Shown here in pieces: positions 17,187-25,116 of a DNA stretch of 64,000 bases; the first letter of the stretch is position 1, and each line of letters opens with the position of its first letter. The notes under the pieces were generated by a model. That model did no database searches. It saw only the letters and a program-made list of their open reading frames with translations, and was not told where the DNA came from. The stretch comes from UBA6952 sp045562575 (GTDB lineage: Bacteria; Chloroflexota; Dehalococcoidia; Lucifugimonadales; UBA6952), in NCBI GenBank assembly GCA_045562575.1, contig JBJKVQ010000019.1:14368-78367 (forward strand), read 5' to 3'. The translations under genes and the position numbers were made by a program.

Positions 17187-18068
17187 ATGTCATTACTAAC
17201 AACCACAGATCTACCAAATCCAATTCATAAAGGGAAAGTTCGTGATACCTACGACCTAGGTGGCGGTTTCTTATTAATGGTTGCCACTGATCGTATATCT
17301 GCGTTTGACGTAGTATTACCCACAGGAATTCCAGAAAAAGGAATTGTACTTACAGAGATTTCTGCATTTTGGTTTAACAAAACAAAACATATTATTGAAA
17401 ACCATATGGTTGCATTATCAGAGGATCTTGCTGCTACATCCTCTCAATTCCAAAATATCCCAGAAGAAGTATCTAAAAGAGGTATGGTTGTTAATCGAGC
17501 AAATAGATTAGATGTAGAATGTATAGTGAGAGGATATCTTGCAGGATCTGCTTGGGCCGAGTATAAATCCAAAGGGACCATATTTGGATCCAAAGCTCCA
17601 GAGGGAATGAAAGAAGGTCAAAAACTAGAGACACCTATCTTTACTCCTACAACAAAGGCAGAAGTAGGTCATGACGAAAATATAACTATTGAACAAATGA
17701 AGGGTATATTTGGGGAAGATTTAACAAATCAATTGGAAAAAATAAGTATTGAGTTATACAATTATGGAAATGATTATTCTGTGTCAAAAGGAATTATACT
17801 AGCAGATACTAAATTTGAATTTGGTATGATTAATGATAAATTAACAATAATTGATGAGGTTTTAACACCTGACTCAAGTAGATTCTGGGATTTAAATTCT
17901 TTTGAAGAAGGTAGCCAACCACCAAATTTTGATAAACAGTTTGTTAGAGATTGGCTAGATTCTAGTGGATGGGATCACGAACCTCCTGCTCCAGAATTAC
18001 CAGAAGACATAGTAAATAAAACTATTGAAAGATATAAACTAGCATTTGAAATGTTAACAAAAGCGTAG
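17187..18068 (+). CDS. purC: SAICAR synthase
   Basis: Joins aspartate to CAIR with ATP. The conserved opening HKGKVRDTYDLGGGF, MVATDRISAFDVVLPTGIP, the signature LDVECIVRGYLAGSAW and ILADTKFEFG are clear. Length 293 is in the range of the bacterial/yeast long form rather than the roughly 240-residue form. AAAGG precedes the ATG. A DUF3105 membrane protein and purS follow closely. Confidence 0.96.
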   Translation: MSLLTTTDLPNPIHKGKVRDTYDLGGGFLLMVATDRISAFDVVLPTGIPEKGIVLTEISAFWFNKTKHIIENHMVALSEDLAATSSQFQNIPEEVSKRGMVVNRANRLDVECIVRGYLAGSAWAEYKSKGTIFGSKAPEGMKEGQKLETPIFTPTTKAEVGHDENITIEQMKGIFGEDLTNQLEKISIELYNYGNDYSVSKGIILADTKFEFGMINDKLTIIDEVLTPDSSRFWDLNSFEEGSQPPNFDKQFVRDWLDSSGWDHEPPAPELPEDIVNKTIERYKLAFEMLTKA

Positions 18069-18079
18069 GTAAAAAAATA

Positions 18080-18757
18080 ATGCCAGATAATATACAAAGT
18101 AAAAAAACACTCCAAAGAAAAGATCGAAGAGAACGTCATAAAACCAAAGGAAAGACAAGAAATTACTTTTTTCTGTCTATTTCATTAATCATCGCAATAT
18201 TGATAACTCTTTCTCTATTTTTACCTTCAATTACTAGTACCTCAAATCAACCCAACCAAGGTGGAACGAATAGAGCTAGTTATAAATCTGGAGTTGGTAT
18301 ATCTCAAACAATAATGGAATCAGCTAAGCATAAAGATGGTATTGAAATAGATTATAATACCCTACCCGCCTCTTCTGGTGACCATTGGTCTGTATGGGTT
18401 GAATGTGGTTTTTATAACGAAGAGCAAAAGGAAGAGAATACTGTCCATAACTTAGAGCATGGCAACATAGTTTTATATCACAATCTCTCTCAAGCATCAA
18501 AAATACAAGAACTTCGAGAATTTACTACTGATTTAAATAACTCAAAGGATTGGTTAATTGTAAGTCCTTTGGAAACATTACCCACTGAAAAAATTTCTAT
18601 GGTCGCATGGGGTGTTATCCAAACATTTGACACAATAGATAAATCTGGAATCGAAAAGTTCTTTGAGACTTACAAAGGCAATATATTCAGTGAAGAGACT
18701 CGCGGTGTAGGACGTGGATTACCATGTACCGGAACCCCAACATCAATGTCAAAATAA
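18080..18757 (+). CDS. DUF3105 domain protein, single-pass membrane anchor
   Basis: A 225-residue protein with a very basic N-terminus (residues 8-28), one membrane segment at about 28-50 and an extracytoplasmic DUF3105 domain. Family motifs are LPASSGDHWSVWVECG, VHNLEHGNIVLYH and the C-terminal VAWGVIQTFD. The HNLEHG motif could bind metal, but DUF3105 has no established activity. It sits between purC and purS with only 1 base before purS, which is odd for a membrane protein and suggests co-expression rather than a purine function. Confidence 0.8.
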   Translation: MPDNIQSKKTLQRKDRRERHKTKGKTRNYFFLSISLIIAILITLSLFLPSITSTSNQPNQGGTNRASYKSGVGISQTIMESAKHKDGIEIDYNTLPASSGDHWSVWVECGFYNEEQKEENTVHNLEHGNIVLYHNLSQASKIQELREFTTDLNNSKDWLIVSPLETLPTEKISMVAWGVIQTFDTIDKSGIEKFFETYKGNIFSEETRGVGRGLPCTGTPTSMSK

Positions 18758-18758
18758 A

Positions 18759-19007
18759 ATGTTGATTGCAAAGATACATATAACTCTTAAAGATGAAGTA
18801 AGTGATCCACAAGGTATGACGGTTAAAGGATCTCTTTCTCGGATTGGTATTAACAATATAAATTCTGTAAGAATAGGAAAATATATTGAAGTATCTCTTG
18901 ATACTGAATCACGCATAGACGCTGAAAATAATGTAAAAATTATGTGCGAAGAATTATTGGCAAATCCAGTTATAGAACAATATACATTTGAAATAATGGA
19001 TATTTAA
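18759..19007 (+). CDS. purS: Phosphoribosylformylglycinamidine synthase subunit PurS
   Basis: An 82-residue bridging subunit of the three-part FGAM synthase (PurS, PurQ, PurL). Visible motifs: IHITLKDEVSDPQGMTVKGS, the GKYIEVSLD strand and the C-terminal ANPVIEQYTFEI. The ATG at 18759, 1 base after the DUF3105 stop, matches the family N-terminus; the frame could extend upstream to 18714, but that would overlap the previous gene and add non-family sequence. purQ and purL are absent here and must lie elsewhere. Confidence 0.9.
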   Translation: MLIAKIHITLKDEVSDPQGMTVKGSLSRIGINNINSVRIGKYIEVSLDTESRIDAENNVKIMCEELLANPVIEQYTFEIMDI

Positions 19008-19011
19008 TAAA

Positions 19012-19617
19012 CTATAATGATCCCTTCGTGCTTGGTATAACATCACTAATGGCAGGATCAATTTTTACAGCAGTTCTTAGAGATCTAGCCAAACCTTTAA
19101 ATAATGCTTCTGCTTTGTGATGAGGATCTGTACCTTCCAAGATCTGTGCATTTAAATTCATTCCAGATTCTATTGCAAATCTTGCAAGAAAATGTTCTAC
19201 CAATTCTCCATTAAATGTTCCAATCATTACTCTTTCTAGTTCTGTTCTCACAACAGCATATCCTCTTCCACTTAGATCGACTGAAACACGTGCTAATACT
19301 TCATCAAGAGGAATTAAGGCAAAGCCCATACGATATATTCCCTTACTATCACCTAAAGCAGTTTTCAATAATCTACCAAGCATAATTGACACATCTTCAA
19401 TTAAATGGTGTTCATCTGTAATACTGTCTCCTTCTGCTATAAGGTTGATATCAATTAATGAATGTCGACTTAGTTGTTCAACTAGATGATCAAACATAGG
19501 ATCACCTGTTTTTATTTCATAGTCCCCTATCCCATCCAAATTGATTGTTGCAGTAATTTTAGTTTCCCGAGTTTCTCGAGTTTCAGTAGCTATACGTTTT
19601 TTTTCTAATTCACTCAT
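19012..19617 (-). CDS. hisB: Imidazoleglycerol-phosphate dehydratase
   Basis: Sixth step of histidine synthesis. A single-domain dehydratase of 201 residues without the phosphatase domain seen in enterobacteria. The manganese motifs are DEHHLIEDV near residue 72 and DPHHKAEALFKGLARSLR near residue 165, and the GDPMFDHLVEQLSRHS region is conserved. AGGAG precedes the ATG. It is last in the his operon and converges with purS across 4 bases. Confidence 0.97.
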   Translation of the reverse strand: MSELEKKRIATETRETRETKITATINLDGIGDYEIKTGDPMFDHLVEQLSRHSLIDINLIAEGDSITDEHHLIEDVSIMLGRLLKTALGDSKGIYRMGFALIPLDEVLARVSVDLSGRGYAVVRTELERVMIGTFNGELVEHFLARFAIESGMNLNAQILEGTDPHHKAEALFKGLARSLRTAVKIDPAISDVIPSTKGSL

Positions 19618-19643
19618 AAAGTTCTCCTATTTTGGATAACAAT

Positions 19644-20735
19644 TTATTTTTGTTTTATATAATCTAAAAGTTTTAGGTTTTGATCGCGTGATCCAATACT
19701 AATACGAAGGTAATTTTTCAATAGGTCATTTTCATAATATCGGACAAGAATACCATTAGATAATAATCTATTATACAATTCCTTTGAATCTATATTTACA
19801 ATTTTCGTAAGTATAAAATTAGAATCAGATGGTATAGGTTCCACAAATGATATTTCTGACAATTGAATAAACATCCAATCTCGTTCTTTTTTTATAATTT
19901 CTACTCTCTCAAGTAGTAAATCTAAGTCATCTAAGGAAGCTTTGACTGCAATTTCTGCTGCTACAGAAATATTATATGGTGGCTTTATAACTAGTAAATG
20001 TGCTACCAAACTAGGATGCATAACACCATACCCTATTCTCATACCTGCTAAACCAGCCCATTTACTAAATGTACGCAATATTACCAAATTTGAATATTCA
20101 TCAATTAAATCTATACATGTTTTGCCAGAAAATTCATAATATGCTTCATCAACTACTACTAATACATCTTTTTGCAAAATTTTTTCGACAAGGTTTTTAT
20201 TGATTAAACGCCCTGTAGGATTATTTGGAGAAGTTAAAAACACAATTTTAACCCCATTTTCAATTGCCGATAATATCGTATCTTCTGATATCTCAAAATT
20301 TTCATCCATAGAAATAGAAATAGTTTCGCCGCCAACCAACTCTGTAAATGTTGAATACATAGCAAAAGTCGGAACGGGTTGGCAAATTTTATCACCCGGT
20401 TGAATAAAAAGTCTTATCAATAAATCAATGATCTCATCACTACCTGCGCCAGCAATTATTTTATCTGAAGATGTACCTGCATAATTAGCTATAGATTCTC
20501 TCAGTTTTTCTTGCAATGGATCAGGATAAATATTGTAGTCTTCAAATTCAGATAATGCTTTTGCAACGTTCGGAGATGGTCCAAACATATTTTCATTTCC
20601 ATCAAGTTTAACAATATCATTTTCTGAAAGCCCATACTTTTCGGCAATAATATCTGGGGGATAGATAGGACTGTATGGTTGCATATTCTGCAACCGAGGT
20701 ATTATCAACTTATCAATTTTATTGTAATTCTCCAT
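19644..20735 (-). CDS. hisC: Histidinol-phosphate aminotransferase
   Basis: PLP-dependent class I/II aminotransferase converting imidazole acetol phosphate to histidinol phosphate. Fold markers: DGNENMFGPSP (substrate), GAGSDEIID (cofactor phosphate), SPNNPTGR, VVVDEAYYEF, and the Schiff-base Lys in RTFSKWAGLAGMRIGYG. Length 363 is normal. It lies between hisD and hisB with about 24-26 base spacers in the minus-strand operon. Confidence 0.96.
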   Translation of the reverse strand: MENYNKIDKLIIPRLQNMQPYSPIYPPDIIAEKYGLSENDIVKLDGNENMFGPSPNVAKALSEFEDYNIYPDPLQEKLRESIANYAGTSSDKIIAGAGSDEIIDLLIRLFIQPGDKICQPVPTFAMYSTFTELVGGETISISMDENFEISEDTILSAIENGVKIVFLTSPNNPTGRLINKNLVEKILQKDVLVVVDEAYYEFSGKTCIDLIDEYSNLVILRTFSKWAGLAGMRIGYGVMHPSLVAHLLVIKPPYNISVAAEIAVKASLDDLDLLLERVEIIKKERDWMFIQLSEISFVEPIPSDSNFILTKIVNIDSKELYNRLLSNGILVRYYENDLLKNYLRISIGSRDQNLKLLDYIKQK

Positions 20736-20758
20736 AAAGCATAATTTCTAATAATATC

Positions 20759-22045
20759 TTATAGACGAATTCGAGCAGATTCCCTATGTCCTGTCAAGCC
20801 TTCATGTTCAGAAATAATTATTGCCGTTGGTATTAATTCTTTTACAGTTTTATTATCTAGTCCAATTATTGGCATATATTTAACAAATTGTTGTGCACCC
20901 AGGTAAGATGAATATCTGGATGTTCCAAATGTAGGTAAAGTGTGACTCGGACCTGCTATATAATCACCCATAACTTCTGCAGAATAGTCTCCAACAAAAA
21001 TAGCGCCTGCATTAATTATATGAGCTATCCAATCATTTGCATTTTGGATATTTAAACAAACATGTTCTGGTGCAATTAGATTAGAAAGTTCTATACACAT
21101 TTCAATACTGTCTACAAGTATTAGAGCACAATTATTATCTATAGATTGTTTAGCAATTTTATTTCTATCTAACTTCTTCAATTGTTTATTTAGTTCTTTT
21201 TCGACATTAGCAAGAACATTTTTTGAAGTTGTTATTAAAACAGGGAAAGCTAATTCGTCATGTTCAGCTTGTGCTAACATATCAGCTGCACAAAATTCTG
21301 GTCTAGCATTATCATCAGCTATAACAACTGTCTCAGTTGGCCCAAATAATCCATCTATACCGACTTCTCCAAATACTTTTTTCTTGGCTAAGGTAACATA
21401 AATATTTCCTGGCCCGCATATTTTATCTACTTTTGGTATAGTTTCTGTACCATAAGCCATAGCTGCTATTGCTTGAGCGCCTCCAATACAATATACCTTA
21501 TCAATACCGGCAATATGTGCAGCTGCTAATATACTATCATCGGGAATACCATTATTTTTTGGAGGTGTACAAAGAATAATTTCAGGGACCCCTACTGCTT
21601 TAGCAATCATAGCTGACATTAGAACAGTGGAAGGATATATAGCTGTACCTCCTGGTACATACAATCCAACTTTTTGCATAGGAACTACTGATTCTCCTAA
21701 CCCTGAATCTTGATCAAACCAACTAGATGGCATCGTTTCTTTAGCAAATTGGTATATCCTTTGGGAAGAAATTTTTAATGCATCGAAAAGATCTTTGGAT
21801 ACATTTTTGGCACCATTATTAATTTCCTCATGATTCAACTGTATTTTATTTAGATCGACCCCGTCGAATTCCTTTGTATATTGAATTAATGATTGATCGC
21901 CATTCAATCGTACATTATTGAGTATTTTATCCACTGACTCATTATACGTTGAGGCAATTGAATCTTGTGATAATTCTCCTGCATTAGCTCTGTTCCTGTC
22001 AGATATAAATAAACGAGCAGCCTCAATGCTATCAATAATTTTCAT
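20759..22045 (-). CDS. hisD: Histidinol dehydrogenase
   Basis: Zinc enzyme that oxidises histidinol to histidine in two NAD steps. Signature KVDKICGPGNIYVTLAKKKV and FGPTETVVIADD are present, as are zinc ligands around AQAEHDE and the C-terminal AGPSHTLPT region. Length 428 is normal. The ATG overlaps the stop of the upstream phospholipase-C-like gene (ATGA), so it depends on that gene for translation coupling. Confidence 0.97.
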   Translation of the reverse strand: MKIIDSIEAARLFISDRNRANAGELSQDSIASTYNESVDKILNNVRLNGDQSLIQYTKEFDGVDLNKIQLNHEEINNGAKNVSKDLFDALKISSQRIYQFAKETMPSSWFDQDSGLGESVVPMQKVGLYVPGGTAIYPSTVLMSAMIAKAVGVPEIILCTPPKNNGIPDDSILAAAHIAGIDKVYCIGGAQAIAAMAYGTETIPKVDKICGPGNIYVTLAKKKVFGEVGIDGLFGPTETVVIADDNARPEFCAADMLAQAEHDELAFPVLITTSKNVLANVEKELNKQLKKLDRNKIAKQSIDNNCALILVDSIEMCIELSNLIAPEHVCLNIQNANDWIAHIINAGAIFVGDYSAEVMGDYIAGPSHTLPTFGTSRYSSYLGAQQFVKYMPIIGLDNKTVKELIPTAIIISEHEGLTGHRESARIRL

Positions 22046-22797
22046 AATAAATACTCCTTTATCAACAATTGCCAGCTGCTTATAATATTAGCTCTATATG
22101 TTGTTATTTGAGATTTTGGTACCGTAATGTACAAATCATCTAAACTGCCAGGTAGTTCATTTATAAAGTTATTAGCCAAAGATTCTGCGATTTTGCTATC
22201 TTCATCTGGGTATTGTCTTCTTATCATAAACATCAATCTACCCCAATCAAATGTATTGCTAAAAACTTGCTTAATCCTATCGGTAAATTCTATAAATGAT
22301 TCACTAGTAATAAAATCAATATTAATATCATCAAAATTTATAGACAACTCATTAACATAATCATTAAAGTTTTCATATTTAATATGGGTTTCTCTATCCA
22401 TATCTAATTGCATAGCCCTGTCCATTATGTTACCTATAATTTTATTTGGGAAAATTTGACGATTCCCAAAAAGTGGTCGGTACATAGTAATAATCCATGT
22501 CTCATCTGCTACTAAGTGAAGTATATATCCTGCTAAAAACGATTTTGTGACAGCATTCAATGAATTTTTGTCCAAAAGTTTTGGGTTTTCTTTAAATAAG
22601 TTGTGTGTACCTGTTCCAATTACTTTATTTGATATTGGTACAAAATGGGTTCTGTCTCTACTCAGTTTTGTAACAATCCTTACGTCTGGAGAACAACATC
22701 CTAATAAAAAAGAACCTAGATTGTTGGATATTATTGAATCTTCTTCTAAACCAATACAGTCTAATCCAAAGCCTATGTGCGCTACTAAATTAGGCAT
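22042..22797 (-). CDS. Zinc-dependent phospholipase C-like protein inside his operon
   Basis: A 251-residue protein resembling the Zn-dependent phospholipase C fold found in many uncharacterised bacterial proteins. Motifs: AHIGFGLDCI near the start, FLLGCCSPDVR, RTHFVP and FLAGYILHLVADETW, which supply His and Asp residues for a metal cluster. There is no signal peptide, so it is probably cytoplasmic. It is locked into the his operon: TAATG overlap with hisG upstream and ATGA overlap with hisD downstream. It is not a known histidine enzyme. A hydrolase replacing a missing step (for example histidinol-phosphate phosphatase) is a testable guess only. Confidence 0.7.
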   Translation of the reverse strand: MPNLVAHIGFGLDCIGLEEDSIISNNLGSFLLGCCSPDVRIVTKLSRDRTHFVPISNKVIGTGTHNLFKENPKLLDKNSLNAVTKSFLAGYILHLVADETWIITMYRPLFGNRQIFPNKIIGNIMDRAMQLDMDRETHIKYENFNDYVNELSINFDDINIDFITSESFIEFTDRIKQVFSNTFDWGRLMFMIRRQYPDEDSKIAESLANNFINELPGSLDDLYITVPKSQITTYRANIISSWQLLIKEYLL

Positions 22798-23816
22798 TAT
22801 TTTTTACCTGAGATTTTATTTATCAACTGTGTAAATAAATTAGATTCTCCATCAAAAACATAATCTGGTTTATTTACAATAATATTAGAAGCATCAATAC
22901 CTGTTAAAGTGTCAGTAACAACTTGCAAATCTTTACGTTTTAATACTATAGAAAGGTTGTAAGCACTATTACCATTGGTATTATAGATTCGAGAAATTCG
23001 TGGCCCTTGTAAGCCCTCTATATCAACAGAACTAAAAAAAGTATTAGCGGCATCCTCTTCATTATCAGCATTCAGATTAAATGTAACGTTAAAATAATCT
23101 TTACCTTCTAAGTAGCCTTCAATTCTGGTAATAAATTTTCGGGCAGAATCCAGTTTTTCTGGATGATTAGATAAAGAACTTAAACTAGCAACTAAACAAG
23201 CTTGAGATTCAATAATAGTACCATCAGCAATTGATTTTAATTGATTTTCTCTTAATGTAGTACCTGTAGATGTAATATCAACAATTATATCGGAGAAGCC
23301 CATTAATGGAGAGACTTCCAATGTACCAGAAGAATAAATAGTCTTAAAATAATTAATCCCATTCTGGTAGAAAAATTTACTAGTTAATCTTGGATATTTA
23401 GTCGCGACTCTTAATTCTCTGCCAGTGTGTTTAAATTCTAATGCTAAATCTGATAAATCCGACATAGCAGTGACATCAATCCATCCCTGAGGTACAGCAA
23501 TAACTAATTTACAGTTACTATAATCAAGGTCTTTAGCCACAACAAATGCATTGCCATCATCTATTCTAAATTCTTCAAACCTATCTAATCCAACTATACC
23601 TAAATCTGCACTACCATCTTCAATTTTACTCGATATATCAGCAACTCTTTGAAAAAGAACTGTTACATTTTCAAGACCTTGTAATGATCCTAAATATTGC
23701 CTTGAACTACCTCTTTTTACAGACATACCTGAATTTTTTAAGAAATCCAATGTTGCCTGATACATCTCTCCATCACTTGGTAAAGCTATTTTTAAAACTT
23801 CACTCTTATCATTCAA
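22797..23816 (-). CDS. hisG: ATP phosphoribosyltransferase, long form (TTG start)
   Basis: First step of histidine synthesis. Catalytic part (about 1-220) shows IALPSDGEMYQATLDF, ADLGIVGLDRF, RVATKYPRLTSKFF and the PRPP loop DIIVDITSTGTTLREN. A C-terminal segment (about 230-320, with GLQGPRISRIYNT and a second ferredoxin-like strand set) resembles the regulatory domain of long HisG. TTG start at 23816 with GGAAGG 7 bases ahead. Long HisG usually works without HisZ, yet a HisZ-like gene lies 4 bases upstream. Confidence 0.92.
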   Translation of the reverse strand: MNDKSEVLKIALPSDGEMYQATLDFLKNSGMSVKRGSSRQYLGSLQGLENVTVLFQRVADISSKIEDGSADLGIVGLDRFEEFRIDDGNAFVVAKDLDYSNCKLVIAVPQGWIDVTAMSDLSDLALEFKHTGRELRVATKYPRLTSKFFYQNGINYFKTIYSSGTLEVSPLMGFSDIIVDITSTGTTLRENQLKSIADGTIIESQACLVASLSSLSNHPEKLDSARKFITRIEGYLEGKDYFNVTFNLNADNEEDAANTFFSSVDIEGLQGPRISRIYNTNGNSAYNLSIVLKRKDLQVVTDTLTGIDASNIIVNKPDYVFDGESNLFTQLINKISGKK

Positions 23817-23820
23817 TGTT

Positions 23821-24993
23821 TTACCTTCCTACTTCACTAATCATTTGCAATGCATCTAAATTCCATGCAAACCCCAATGCAGGAGTTGAAATCTGATTAT
23901 TACCTAAAACACCTACAAGATCGTCATATCTTCCACCCTGGCTAACAATTATGTCTTCTCCCTCATACTCTGAAGTAATTTGAAAAACCAGTCCAGTATA
24001 ATATGGAATTTCTCTTCCTAAAGTCAAATCAATTTCTATGTTATTTAATTCTGAAGATTGATTAATTAATTCAATTACTTCAGCCAAATCTTTAATTATT
24101 TCTATTACTTTTTGTGAACAATTAGTAGAAAGATGACTAAGTATTTCATTATATTCACCTTTAATAGAAATAATTTCATACATACTTTTCAAAGTACTTA
24201 CAAAACTCTCTACCGATTGTGCGTAAATTCCTTTGTTTAAAAATCTTGTCTGTATTTCATCAATAGTTCTAACACCTAAATTATACATACCCATATTTTT
24301 TAAATATGATTGCAATAATTCTCCTCGATCTTCATTGGTAGATAATTCGCCATTGGGCATATCACTAATCAGACCTAATTTCAAAGCCATTTCTTTAAGT
24401 TTATTAATGCCAGAATCACCCTCTTTTATCATATTAAGATGTTCGGAAATGAAAAATTTCAACCTGTCTGATAGATTTAATTCATTTAAAATCTGATTAA
24501 TAATCCCCATATGTCCTATACGTATAGAACAATCTTTTAAAAAACGATTGGTTCCTTTTATCGCTGTCATGAGAACTTCGGTGTCAGAAGCCTGAGATGA
24601 AGCCCCAATAACTTCACATCCTACTTGGGTATATTCTCTAAGATTACTTACATTTTCTGTACTGTATCTGAAGATTTGTCCATAATAAAATACCTTCGTT
24701 GTAATTTTTGAATCAATTTCTTCATTCAAATAAGCACGAACGACTGAGGAAGTAAATTCTGGTCTAAGACTTATATTTCTTCCTCCAGGATCTACAAAAG
24801 AATACATTTTACTAGCAAGAGTACCTCCAGATTTTTTCAACAATAAATCGGTTCCTTCTAATACAGGAAGATCTATTTGTTCAAATTTACTGCTTTCTAG
24901 AAATTCAACGAGATTATTTAACATAATACGCTTACTTCGAGCTCGTGAATCAAAAACATCTTTCATACCTTGTAATGGTTTCAAGGAATCCAT
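23821..24993 (-). CDS. hisZ: ATP phosphoribosyltransferase regulatory subunit (HisZ-like)
   Basis: A 390-residue class II histidyl-tRNA-synthetase paralogue without the C-terminal anticodon domain. The class II core is present (SLRPEFTSSVVRAYL; motif 2 region IFRYSTENVSNLREYTQVG). Residues needed by true HisRS are changed: the FRxERPQ pattern is FRYSTEN, and RGLDYY is GREIPYY (326-332). GGRYDDLVG and ALGFAWNLDALQ remain. With hisG 4 bases downstream, the regulatory subunit is the best call; a standalone tRNA synthetase is unlikely. An insertion at about 180-290 makes it fairly long. Confidence 0.85.
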   Translation of the reverse strand: MDSLKPLQGMKDVFDSRARSKRIMLNNLVEFLESSKFEQIDLPVLEGTDLLLKKSGGTLASKMYSFVDPGGRNISLRPEFTSSVVRAYLNEEIDSKITTKVFYYGQIFRYSTENVSNLREYTQVGCEVIGASSQASDTEVLMTAIKGTNRFLKDCSIRIGHMGIINQILNELNLSDRLKFFISEHLNMIKEGDSGINKLKEMALKLGLISDMPNGELSTNEDRGELLQSYLKNMGMYNLGVRTIDEIQTRFLNKGIYAQSVESFVSTLKSMYEIISIKGEYNEILSHLSTNCSQKVIEIIKDLAEVIELINQSSELNNIEIDLTLGREIPYYTGLVFQITSEYEGEDIIVSQGGRYDDLVGVLGNNQISTPALGFAWNLDALQMISEVGR

Positions 24994-25037
24994 ATTTACC
25001 TTACCAATTTGGTGTTAATTATATTTAAAACTAATAC

Positions 25038-25067
25038 ATTCTAAAGCAAAGCTTCCAAAGAAATCAA
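25038..25067 (-). promoter_or_regulatory. Candidate his operon promoter
   Basis: On the minus strand TTGATT (25067-25062) and TAGAAT (25043-25038) are separated by 18 bases, about 45 bases before the hisZ ATG, in the 123-base spacer shared with divergent uvrC. No attenuator leader peptide or T-box was recognised. Confidence 0.35.
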
Positions 25068-25116
25068 ACTCGATATACAATTTATAAAATAACTCATTTT
25101 TTTATGTAGTCATAAA

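Noticed and set aside
18714..18758. Upstream extension of purS
   Set aside because: It overlaps the DUF3105 gene in another frame and adds residues not found in the PurS family.
23821..24993. Histidyl-tRNA synthetase
   Set aside because: It lacks the anticodon-binding domain, and the FRxERPQ and RGLDYY residues are changed; hisG is adjacent, so HisZ fits better.
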